Source of the DNA: Flavobacteriales bacterium UBA7878
GTDB lineage: Bacteria; Bacteroidota; Bacteroidia; Flavobacteriales; Schleiferiaceae
Direction: 5' to 3'
NCBI GenBank assembly: GCA_002501205.1
Contig: DLRW01000075.1
Span: 62,001 to 126,000 of the forward strand
DNA length: 64,000 bases
Shown here one piece after another: positions 44,076 through 51,995 of this stretch (position 1 is the stretch's first letter; every line of letters begins with the position of its first letter). The notes under the pieces are model-generated. The model did no database searches. It was given only the letters and a program-made list of their open reading frames with translations, and had not been told where the DNA came from. The position numbers and the translations under genes were made by a program.

Positions 44076-44083
44076 CAAATGTA
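44076..44083 (-). promoter_or_regulatory. -7 box of the metK promoter
   Basis: TACATTTG on the minus strand fits TAnnTTTG, and the same octamer serves metH. It places the transcript start at about 44070, so the leader begins with the riboswitch. The -33 box is unclear. Confidence 0.6.
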
Positions 44084-44169
44084 GAAAATTTTCTTCCTGA
44101 TTTAGGATGCGCATTTCAATTTTCATGGCATCGACTTTGCAAGCATCATTTTAGCTAAAACCCCCGGCT

Positions 44170-45141
44170 ATGCGATCTCTGTTCAGCCCTATTTTATTTC
44201 TACTGATCAGTCTTCTTGGAGGTGCCTGTCGCAATTACCAAGCAACGCTGGCGCCTCCAGCTAATGCCCTGGTAAGCCCACCTTATCCCTCAGCAGAGAA
44301 GATTTTCAATTTAGGCGAATCTCCAGAGCAGGCGATCGTAGTAGGTGATCGAGAACGCTATCAATCGAAAGAAGCACCTTGGTCGGAATTAAAACGTCGG
44401 ATAGGGAGGCGTAATTACGATGGACTGATAGTTATGGATCATCATATCATCCAAACTGAGGAAACCAAGGATGCTGGCCCTAATGTTCTGGATGTAATTC
44501 TTCTGGTAACCGATACCAGCTATGTTTATGAGCCGAACTACAAGACCTATACCTACGAAAAGCATGAATTGGAATACCTGCCATTTATCTACCTGAACCG
44601 AATGGAGGAACGGGATTATTTGGATTGGCTTGAGGTCGAAGTAGAAGACACATCCGGCGAAAGCCGAAACTTCGAAATCCATTTTAACTGGCAAGGGCAA
44701 ATTGATAGTGTACCTTATCTAAAGCTGGAAGATCAATTAGCTTTATTGGTGCAGCCCTGGTTTTTTTTGGAACAGATGGGGGAGGCTTGGTTGGAAGATC
44801 TAAGTCAGAACTGGTTAAATATGCCCTATCGTCGCTATAAGGGTCCATTTGGACTTATTCAATATTCACCAATGGACTATGGACAACAATATCGATTCTG
44901 GATCGGTAACTCGCACTGGGATTTACGTTTGGCGCAGAACACGAAGGGACGATGGCAGATTCAGTCTATTAAAAGTGGAAAGAAGTGGGTGTCTGTTGTA
45001 CAAACCGATTTTTTGGATCGAACATTAAGGCAAGAATGGCAAGGACCTAATGGTACGACCTACCGCTATCGTTATCATTATAAAAAGGCGCGTCAAATAC
45101 CTCAGGATTGGATCATTCGTCCTAAAGACTTGCAACAGTAA
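44170..45141 (+). CDS. Hypothetical lipoprotein between the two riboswitch genes
   Basis: A 323-residue protein with a lipobox (LLGGAC, Cys20). The mature part is acidic and rich in Trp and Tyr, with segments such as LKRRIGRRNYDGLIVMDHHI and YGQQYRFWIGNSHWDLRL. I recognise no family. The start codon at 44170 is 10 bases after a GCTAAAA sequence. Its end overlaps the metH promoter. It may be independent of methionine metabolism. Confidence 0.75.
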   Translation: MRSLFSPILFLLISLLGGACRNYQATLAPPANALVSPPYPSAEKIFNLGESPEQAIVVGDRERYQSKEAPWSELKRRIGRRNYDGLIVMDHHIIQTEETKDAGPNVLDVILLVTDTSYVYEPNYKTYTYEKHELEYLPFIYLNRMEERDYLDWLEVEVEDTSGESRNFEIHFNWQGQIDSVPYLKLEDQLALLVQPWFFLEQMGEAWLEDLSQNWLNMPYRRYKGPFGLIQYSPMDYGQQYRFWIGNSHWDLRLAQNTKGRWQIQSIKSGKKWVSVVQTDFLDRTLRQEWQGPNGTTYRYRYHYKKARQIPQDWIIRPKDLQQ

Positions 45142-45160
45142 ATTCTGGCGATTACATTTG
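45130..45160 (+). promoter_or_regulatory. Promoter of the metH-metF operon
   Basis: TTG (45130-45132), 20 bases, then TACATTTG (45153-45160), a full match to the Bacteroidota consensus. It overlaps the last codons of the preceding gene. Transcription would begin about 45165, just before the riboswitch P1. Confidence 0.72.
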
Positions 45161-45167
45161 CCTCATA

Positions 45168-45267
45168 CTTATCCAGAAAGACGGAGGGATTGGGCCCTGT
45201 GATGTCTTAGCAACCCCTTAGGGCGGGTGCTACTTCCCACCTCGGCAAATTGTAGAGGAAAGATGAG
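45168..45267 (+). ncRNA. SAM-I (S-box) riboswitch in the metH leader
   Basis: The sequence follows the S-box layout. P1 is CTTATC (45168-45173) with GATGAG (45262-45267). P2 is AGAC with GTCT, enclosing the conserved GGAGGGATTGGGCCCTGTGA. Then come TAGCAACC, GGGTGCTACTTCCC and GGCAAA before GAGGAAAGATGAG. No T-tract hairpin follows, so control is more likely at translation or by another route. The metH ATG is 65 bases downstream. High SAM is expected to lower metH-metF expression. Confidence 0.93.
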
Positions 45268-45332
45268 AGGCGTTTCTAAACAAACAATTCCACAACATTC
45301 GGGCTTTCGGGATAGGTGATAGTAAAAGAACT

Positions 45333-46340
45333 ATGACCAAAGACGATATTTTTAAAATTCTGGAAGAACGCATTTTAGTGCTGGATGGAGCCATGGGAAC
45401 CATGATTCAAAGGCATAAATTGCAAGAAGCAGATTACCGTGGCGAGCGCTTTAAGGACTATATTTATGATTTGAAGGGGAATAATGATCTGCTCAGTCTT
45501 AGCCAGCCAACCATCATCAAAGAAATACACCGAGCTTATCTAGCGGCAGGCGCTGATATTATTGAAACCAATACCTTCAATAGTACGCGTGTTTCGATGG
45601 CTGATTACCATATGGAAGATCTGGTGCCGGAAATTAATGAGGCCGCGGCAAGATTAGCCAGGGAGGCTGCAGATGAGTTTACTGCCAAGGAACCGCATAA
45701 ACCGCGCTTGGTAGCCGGATCCATGGGCCCTACCAATAAAACCACCAGCTTAAGTCCGGATGTGAATAATCCTGGATTTAGAGCGATTGACTTTGATACC
45801 TTGGCTCGTGATTATCGTGAACAGGCCGAGGCCTTAATTCGCGGTGGGGTGGATATTTTATTGGTGGAAACCGTCTTTGATACCCTTAATGCCAAGGCCG
45901 CCCTCTTTGCTTTGGAGGAACTCTTTGAAGATTTGGCTAAGGAATATCCGATAATGGTTTCCGGGACGATTACCGATGCATCGGGACGAACTTTATCAGG
46001 CCAAACCACCGAGGCTTTTTTAACCAGCTTGAGTCATGTTCCCTTGATGTCTATAGGTCTGAATTGCGCTTTAGGCGCAGATCAATTGCGGCCCTATGTC
46101 CAAATTTTGGATCGTAATTCACCCTTCCCGGTTTCGGCGCATCCCAATGCAGGCTTGCCTAATGCCTTTGGAGAATACGATCAGGGGCCCGAAGAAATGA
46201 AGGCCTTGCTGCAAGTGTATTTGGAACAGAATTTACTCAATGTGGTGGGTGGATGTTGCGGTACTAACCCGGAGCATATTCAGGCGATTGCTGAATTGGT
46301 AAAGAATTTCGAACCCCGAAAAATTCAGCATCAGCTATGA
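45333..46340 (+). CDS. metH: Methionine synthase, homocysteine-binding subunit (split MetH)
   Basis: A 335-residue protein equal to the N-terminal homocysteine module of cobalamin-dependent MetH. It begins with ERILVLDGAMGTMIQRHKL and contains GADIIETNTFN. The zinc cysteines are in SIGLNCALGA and GGCCGTNPEH. In most bacteria this module is fused to the rest of MetH; here it ends in its own stop and overlaps the next gene by 4 bases (ATGA). It is controlled by the SAM-I riboswitch upstream. Confidence 0.95.
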   Translation: MTKDDIFKILEERILVLDGAMGTMIQRHKLQEADYRGERFKDYIYDLKGNNDLLSLSQPTIIKEIHRAYLAAGADIIETNTFNSTRVSMADYHMEDLVPEINEAAARLAREAADEFTAKEPHKPRLVAGSMGPTNKTTSLSPDVNNPGFRAIDFDTLARDYREQAEALIRGGVDILLVETVFDTLNAKAALFALEELFEDLAKEYPIMVSGTITDASGRTLSGQTTEAFLTSLSHVPLMSIGLNCALGADQLRPYVQILDRNSPFPVSAHPNAGLPNAFGEYDQGPEEMKALLQVYLEQNLLNVVGGCCGTNPEHIQAIAELVKNFEPRKIQHQL

Positions 46341-48988
46341 GGTTATCAGGATTAGAACCTTTATCGATATCGCCAGCCTCCAATTTTGTGAATGTTGGAG
46401 AACGGACCAATGTAACTGGTTCGCGAAAATTCTTGCGACTTATTAAGGAAGATCTTTATGATGAAGCCCTGGAAGTGGCTCGGGATCAGGTAGAGGGCGG
46501 GGCGCAGATTTTGGATGTTAATATGGATGAAGGCATGCTTGATGGCAAGGAGGCCATGGTGAAGTTTCTTCATCTCATAGCGGCAGAGCCAGACATTGCC
46601 CGGATTCCCATTATGATTGATTCCTCAAAATGGGAGATCATTGAGGCCGGCTTAAAATGTGTACAAGGCAAGTCTGTCGTAAACTCCATCAGTCTAAAAG
46701 GCGGGGAAGCGGAGTTTATTCGCCAGGCTAAATTGGTGCGGCGTTATGGGGCCGCAGTAATTGTAATGGCATTTGATGAAAAAGGTCAGGCCGATACCTA
46801 TGAACGTCGCATTGAAATTTGTGAGCGCTCATACCGCATATTAGTAGATCAGGTGAAGTTCCCAGCGGAGGATATCATTTTCGACCCTAATATTTTCCCG
46901 GTAGCAACCGGCATTGAGGAACATCGAAAAAACGCATTGGATTTCTTCCAGGCCACTCGATGGATTAAAGAGAATCTTCCCGGTGCCAAGGTTAGCGGCG
47001 GGGTAAGTAATGTTTCTTTCAGCTTTCGCGGAAATCAATTGGTACGAGAGGCCATGCATGCAGCCTTTCTTTACCATGGTATACAGCATGGAATGGACAT
47101 GGGTATTGTAAACCCCAGTATGTTGGAGGTATATGAAGAGGTGCCCAAGGATCTTATGGAAAGGGTGGAGGATGTATTGCTCGATCGCCGGGATGATGCC
47201 ACGGAACGATTGCTGGATTTTGCCGAAACTGTAAAAGGCGAAGCACGCAGCAAGGAAAAGGATTTAGCTTGGCGCGATGCTCCAGTATCCAAACGGATTG
47301 AGCATGCCCTGGTAAAAGGGATTGTTGATTTTATTGAAGCGGATGTAGAAGAAGCGCGTCCCAATTTCGATCGGGTTTTGGGCTTAATCGAAGGCCCTTT
47401 AATGGATGGGATGAATGTGGTTGGTGATCTTTTCGGATCAGGAAAGATGTTCCTGCCACAGGTGGTGAAGTCGGCACGAGTAATGAAAAAAGCTGTGGCT
47501 TATCTCGAGCCTTATTTGGAAGCGGAGAAAGCAGCGAATGCGGATCAGTCAAAGCGTGGTAAAATCTTAATGGCCACGGTAAAGGGCGATGTGCATGATA
47601 TCGGAAAGAACATTGTAGGGGTGGTTTTAGCCTGTAATAATTTTGATATCATAGATCTTGGCGTAATGGTACCCCTGCAAGAGATTATCGAAAAGGCCAA
47701 AGCTGAAGAAGTAGATTTAATCGGGCTAAGCGGATTGATTACCCCTTCTTTGGATGAGATGATTGAGGTGGCCAAGGAGATGGAACGCCAGTCTTTGGAT
47801 ATTCCCTTGATGATTGGCGGAGCTACCACTTCTCGTGCACATACCGCGGTGAAGATTGTACCCGAATATTCCAATATTGTAGTGCATGTAAATGATGCCA
47901 GTCGCAGTGTGCCCATTGCGCAAAGCCTAACTCAAAAAGCCAGCAGAGAAGCGCTGGGTGCTCAGTTGAAAGCCGAGTACGCCAAAGTTCGTGAAGGCTA
48001 TTTGAATCGCGCTAAGGAGCGTAATTTATTAAGTCTGGAAGAGGCCAGAGCTAATCATCTTAAACTGGAATTTAGTCCGGATACTATTCACAAACCAGCT
48101 CAATTAGGTCGACAAGCAGCCTTGACTTTTGATTTGGCAGTACTGCGGGAGTATATTGATTGGACCCCATTTTTTCAGACCTGGCAATTGCACGGGAAAT
48201 ATCCTCGAATTTTGGAAGATGAGCTGGTAGGTGCCGAAGCGCAAAAGCTCTTTGATGATGCTCAGACCATGTTGGATCAGATCATCAGCGAAAGCTGGAT
48301 TGAAGCCAAAGGCGTTTTTGGGATTTGGGAAGCACAGCGCAAAGGGGCCGATGACATTCAATTGTATGAGAATGGAAAGGAGAAAGCGCTGCTGCTCAGC
48401 CTGCGTCAGCAAAGTCAAAAAGCCAAGGGGGCGCCTAATATGGCTTTGGCCGATTTTGTGGCGGCCGAACAATCTGACTATGTGGGTGCCTTTGCGGTTT
48501 GCGCTGGCCTGGGCATTGAAAGTAAGCTGGCCGAATTCAAGGCCAATCACGATGATTACTCGTCCATCTTATTAAAAGCTTTAGCAGATCGCTTGGCTGA
48601 AGCAGCAGCTGAGTATATGCATCGTGAAGTGCGAATAAAGCATTGGGGCTATGCTAAGGATGAAGCCTTAAATAATGATGAATTAATTGCCGAGAAATAT
48701 CAAGGCATTCGCCCGGCGCCAGGCTATCCCGCTTGTCCGGATCACTTAGAGAAAAACACCCTCTTCGAAATTTTAGAAGCCGAAGAAATAGGCATGAGCT
48801 TAACCGAGAGTTTGGCTATGAATCCGGCGGCCAGTGTATCGGGCTATTATTTTGCCCATCCTGAAGCCCGCTATTTTGGTTTAGGGAAGCTTGATCAGGA
48901 TCAGGTGGCGGATTATGCCCAAAGAAGAGGAATTAGCCAGGAGGAAGCCGAAAAATGGCTGCGTCCAAATTTGAATTATAACTTATGA
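46337..48988 (+). CDS. metH: Methionine synthase, folate-, cobalamin- and SAM-binding subunit (split MetH)
   Basis: An 883-residue protein. The pterin-binding domain (about 10-290) has NVGERTNVTGSRKFLRLI and IMIDSSKWEIIEAGLKCVQG. The cobalamin module has the cap region and GDVHDIGKNIVG with the B12 ligand His420. The C-terminal activation domain carries RPAPGYPACPDH, which binds SAM for reactivation. Together with the preceding subunit it regenerates methionine from homocysteine and methyl-tetrahydrofolate. It overlaps both neighbours by 4 bases. Confidence 0.96.
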   Translation: MRLSGLEPLSISPASNFVNVGERTNVTGSRKFLRLIKEDLYDEALEVARDQVEGGAQILDVNMDEGMLDGKEAMVKFLHLIAAEPDIARIPIMIDSSKWEIIEAGLKCVQGKSVVNSISLKGGEAEFIRQAKLVRRYGAAVIVMAFDEKGQADTYERRIEICERSYRILVDQVKFPAEDIIFDPNIFPVATGIEEHRKNALDFFQATRWIKENLPGAKVSGGVSNVSFSFRGNQLVREAMHAAFLYHGIQHGMDMGIVNPSMLEVYEEVPKDLMERVEDVLLDRRDDATERLLDFAETVKGEARSKEKDLAWRDAPVSKRIEHALVKGIVDFIEADVEEARPNFDRVLGLIEGPLMDGMNVVGDLFGSGKMFLPQVVKSARVMKKAVAYLEPYLEAEKAANADQSKRGKILMATVKGDVHDIGKNIVGVVLACNNFDIIDLGVMVPLQEIIEKAKAEEVDLIGLSGLITPSLDEMIEVAKEMERQSLDIPLMIGGATTSRAHTAVKIVPEYSNIVVHVNDASRSVPIAQSLTQKASREALGAQLKAEYAKVREGYLNRAKERNLLSLEEARANHLKLEFSPDTIHKPAQLGRQAALTFDLAVLREYIDWTPFFQTWQLHGKYPRILEDELVGAEAQKLFDDAQTMLDQIISESWIEAKGVFGIWEAQRKGADDIQLYENGKEKALLLSLRQQSQKAKGAPNMALADFVAAEQSDYVGAFAVCAGLGIESKLAEFKANHDDYSSILLKALADRLAEAAAEYMHREVRIKHWGYAKDEALNNDELIAEKYQGIRPAPGYPACPDHLEKNTLFEILEAEEIGMSLTESLAMNPAASVSGYYFAHPEARYFGLGKLDQDQVADYAQRRGISQEEAEKWLRPNLNYNL

Positions 48989-49938
48989 AAGTAACCGAAC
49001 ATATTGCAAAGGCGGAAGGGAGCTTGTTTTCCTTCGAGATTTTACCTCCTTTAAAAGGGCAGAAGATAGAAGACATCTACAAGGTGATCGACCCCTTAAT
49101 GGAGTTTAAACCTCCTTTCATTAATGTGACCTACCATCGGGAAGAGGTAATCTATAAGCGTTTGTCCAACGGATTGCTTGAACAAAAGACCGTGCGTAAG
49201 CGCCCGGGAACGGTAGGCATTTGTGCTGCCTTGCAATACCGATATAAGGTTGATACCGTACCACATATGCTTTGCGGTGGGTTCTCAAAAGAGGATACGG
49301 AGAATGCCTTGATCGATCTCGATTTTTTAGGCGTAAAGAATATCATGGCTTTGCGGGGGGATAGCATGAAGAATGAACGTTTCTTTGCGCCGGAAGCGGA
49401 TGGACATACCTATGCCAAAGACCTGGTAGGGCAAATCAAAGCCATGAATCAAGGACGATATTTGGATGATGAGCTCCAGAATTCTGCACCCACTGATTTT
49501 GCTATTGGGGTGGCGGGTTATCCTGAAAAGCATTTCGAAGCGCCCAGTTTAAATAAGGACATTGAATACTTGAAAGAGAAGGTAGATGCCGGAGCCGATT
49601 ATATAGTTACTCAGCTCTTCTTTGATAATCGCAAGTATTTTGATTTTGTGGATCGTTGTCGCAAGGCCGGCATTAAGGTTCCAATTATTCCAGGGATAAA
49701 GCCTTTATCAACTAAACAGCATTTAAGTTTCTTACCGCATTTCTTTAAAGTAGACTTGCCGGATGAACTGGTGAAAGCAGTAGTTGATTGTAAAGACAAT
49801 GCTGCGGCGCGACAAGTTGGGGTTGAGTGGGGAATTCAGCAAGCCAAAGAATTAAAAGCTGCTGGTGCGCCTGCTATTCATTTTTACAGCATGGGACGGC
49901 CTGACAATATAGCGAGTATTGCCCGAGAGGTATTTTAA
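48985..49938 (+). CDS. metF: Methylenetetrahydrofolate reductase
   Basis: A 317-residue TIM-barrel flavoprotein that makes 5-methyltetrahydrofolate, the methyl donor for the two MetH subunits encoded just upstream. Family features include FSFEILPPLKGQ, FINVTYHREE, LGVKNIMALRGDS, GADYIVTQLFFDNRKYFDFV and VPIIPGIKPLST. The ATG overlaps the metH stop (ATGA). It is the last gene of the SAM-I controlled operon. Confidence 0.96.
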   Translation: MKVTEHIAKAEGSLFSFEILPPLKGQKIEDIYKVIDPLMEFKPPFINVTYHREEVIYKRLSNGLLEQKTVRKRPGTVGICAALQYRYKVDTVPHMLCGGFSKEDTENALIDLDFLGVKNIMALRGDSMKNERFFAPEADGHTYAKDLVGQIKAMNQGRYLDDELQNSAPTDFAIGVAGYPEKHFEAPSLNKDIEYLKEKVDAGADYIVTQLFFDNRKYFDFVDRCRKAGIKVPIIPGIKPLSTKQHLSFLPHFFKVDLPDELVKAVVDCKDNAAARQVGVEWGIQQAKELKAAGAPAIHFYSMGRPDNIASIAREVF

Positions 49939-50046
49939 TTTTTTCAACAGGCAGAGGCGAATTTTGTGGATAGAAGCTAAAGGCCGACGGTCGAAAGGCT
50001 ATTTCACTTCAGTAAATTAGAGATGTCGAATTGCTAAATCTCATTT

Positions 50047-51486
50047 ATGCCCGCTAAAGCGAAAGCCTCTGCTGCCAGCAGCAAGACCTCAAAATCGACC
50101 AAAACAAGCGCTACCAAAGCGAAAACCAGCACCCGAAAGACCCGAGCGAAAAAAGATCCCAAGATCTTCGTTTTGGATACTTCGGTGATTCTCTATGACC
50201 ACAATTCCATCATGAATTTTGATGAGCATGATGTGGCGATTCCAATTACAGTATTGGAGGAGTTGGATGAGTTTAAAAAGGGTAGCGATACCAAGAATTA
50301 TGAGGCACGTCAATTTATTCGCCTGATCGACCGGAAGGCCGGTGAGCAGAATATTAATGATTGGATTTCACTAAATGGCGGCAGCAAAGGCAGCTTTAAG
50401 GTGATAATGGATACTCGTGGCCAAGCTGAAGATGCCCAAAGCATTTTTGGCGCCACCAAAAACGATCACAAAATTTTAAATGCGGCCCTAAACTTGAGTT
50501 TGGCAGAACCCGAACGCAAGGTAATTCTGGTGACCAAAGACATAAACCTTCGGCTTAAAGCCAAGGCTCTAAACATTACCGCTGAAGATTATGAAACCGG
50601 CAAGATTAAGGATGTGGAAAGCCTTTATACCGGCAAAACTAATCTGGAGGATTTCGATCAGGATTTAATTGACAAGCTGTATAAATCTAAAAGCTTAGCG
50701 GTTGAAGAAGTGGAGCAGGCATACCCCGCATTTAAAAAGCAGAATAATCATTTCTACATATTAAAAGCCAGTAAGAGCAGCACACTTTCTTTTTACAATG
50801 CTCATCAAGAAAGCTTGGATCAGATTGAGAAGAAAAGTTTTTACGGTATTAAACCGCGCAATGCAGAACAAGCCTTTGCCCTGCATGCCATTGCTAATCC
50901 CGATGTAAAACTGGTTACGCTTAGTGGAGTGGCCGGAACCGGAAAAACATTACTGGCCTTGGCCGGTGCTCTGGAGCAAAGACGCGATTTTAAGCAGATT
51001 TACCTGGCGCGGCCCATCGTGCCACTCAGTAATAAAGATATTGGCTTCTTGCCCGGTGATATGAAGGCTAAGATTAATCCCTATATGCAGCCGCTTTGGG
51101 ATAATCTAAAGTTCATTAAAAACCAGTTTAAGGAACAAGACAAGGAGTACAAGCAGATTGATGAGATGGTGAATTCGGAAAAGCTCTTGGTAACGCCTTT
51201 AGCCTATATCCGCGGACGAAGTTTATCGAATGTGATCTTTATCGTAGATGAAGCTCAAAACCTTACCCCGCATGAAGTGAAAACCATTATCACTCGCGCT
51301 GGCGAAAATTCGAAATTCGTGTTTACCGGTGATGTGAACCAAATTGATACGCCTTATTTGGATGAACAGTCGAATGGTTTGAGCTATCTGATTGATAAGA
51401 TCAAAGGGAATAAGCTTTTTGCCCACATTTTATTGGAGAAAGGAGAACGCTCAGAGCTGGCTAATTTGGCGAATGACTTACTTTAA
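50047..51486 (+). CDS. PhoH-like ATPase with N-terminal PIN domain
   Basis: A 479-residue protein. A Lys/Ala/Ser/Thr-rich basic start (1-37) is followed by a PIN RNase domain with acidic residues such as Asp44 in FVLDTSVILYD and Asp164 in VTKDINLR. The PhoH ATPase domain (about 265-479) has Walker A GVAGTGKT (294-301), LARPIVPLSNKDIGFLPGDM and Walker B IFIVDEAQN. PIN-PhoH fusions act on RNA as nuclease plus helicase. It is convergent with a small membrane protein gene, 6 bases apart. Confidence 0.93.
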   Translation: MPAKAKASAASSKTSKSTKTSATKAKTSTRKTRAKKDPKIFVLDTSVILYDHNSIMNFDEHDVAIPITVLEELDEFKKGSDTKNYEARQFIRLIDRKAGEQNINDWISLNGGSKGSFKVIMDTRGQAEDAQSIFGATKNDHKILNAALNLSLAEPERKVILVTKDINLRLKAKALNITAEDYETGKIKDVESLYTGKTNLEDFDQDLIDKLYKSKSLAVEEVEQAYPAFKKQNNHFYILKASKSSTLSFYNAHQESLDQIEKKSFYGIKPRNAEQAFALHAIANPDVKLVTLSGVAGTGKTLLALAGALEQRRDFKQIYLARPIVPLSNKDIGFLPGDMKAKINPYMQPLWDNLKFIKNQFKEQDKEYKQIDEMVNSEKLLVTPLAYIRGRSLSNVIFIVDEAQNLTPHEVKTIITRAGENSKFVFTGDVNQIDTPYLDEQSNGLSYLIDKIKGNKLFAHILLEKGERSELANLANDLL

Positions 51487-51492
51487 AGCAGC

Positions 51493-51852
51493 TTAAAGAT
51501 TATCCTGCTTAAAGGCCAGGAAGCTGTAAATGCCCAGAATGAGCTCTATGGTGGAATAGAGCATGAGACCTGGATTAGCGAAATCCACAATTAATAAAGT
51601 GGTGAAAAAGGCGGGTTGGAGCATTCGATAATTGATGATCCAACGGTAGAGTCCATTTACTTCGTAATAGCTGCTTTTGTAGGAGATAAGCCCTTCAATA
51701 AACATGAAGTAGCCCAAGGTGCGCAGCCAAAAATCAGGCACGGTATCCTTCCAGAAAAACAGTGCTACCTGATCCGGTACAAAAATCAGGACTAGTCCGG
51801 AAATCATCAGAACCCATCCGGAGTGGTAAATTGTACGTGCCGTTCTACTCAT
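51493..51852 (-). CDS. Small membrane protein, unknown function
   Basis: I start at 51852 (MSRTARTIYHSGWVLMISG), giving 119 residues. The longer frame to 51939 would run into the pckA terminator and begins with an unlikely sequence. Three to four hydrophobic segments are visible, for example WVLMISGLVLIFVPDQVALF and LMLYSTIELILGIYSFLAF. No family recognised. Confidence 0.7.
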   Translation of the reverse strand: MSRTARTIYHSGWVLMISGLVLIFVPDQVALFFWKDTVPDFWLRTLGYFMFIEGLISYKSSYYEVNGLYRWIINYRMLQPAFFTTLLIVDFANPGLMLYSTIELILGIYSFLAFKQDNL

Positions 51853-51937
51853 CCCTATCGGTACACGAAAATAGCGCAAGCGTTTTAATTCCGAACAAAA
51901 TTCTCCAGTGCTTATACAGCAGCTTTGTGAATTAGTC

Positions 51938-51972
51938 AAAAAAAATCCCGACTCCTAAAATAGAAGTCGGGA
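51938..51972 (-). terminator. Rho-independent terminator of pckA
   Basis: On the minus strand TCCCGACT pairs with AGTCGGGA around an 11-base loop and is followed by eight Ts, 24 bases after the pckA stop. Confidence 0.9.
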
Positions 51973-51995
51973 CTCTAAGAATTTAGGTCTGAAGA

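Noticed and set aside
44106..44160. A second possible SAM-II element before the unknown lipoprotein (GATGC/GCATC stem and GCTAAAA 10 bases before the ATG)
   Set aside because: The loop would be 32 bases, about a dozen longer than in the metK element, and I could not form a convincing pseudoknot with GCTAAA; a covariance scan would decide.
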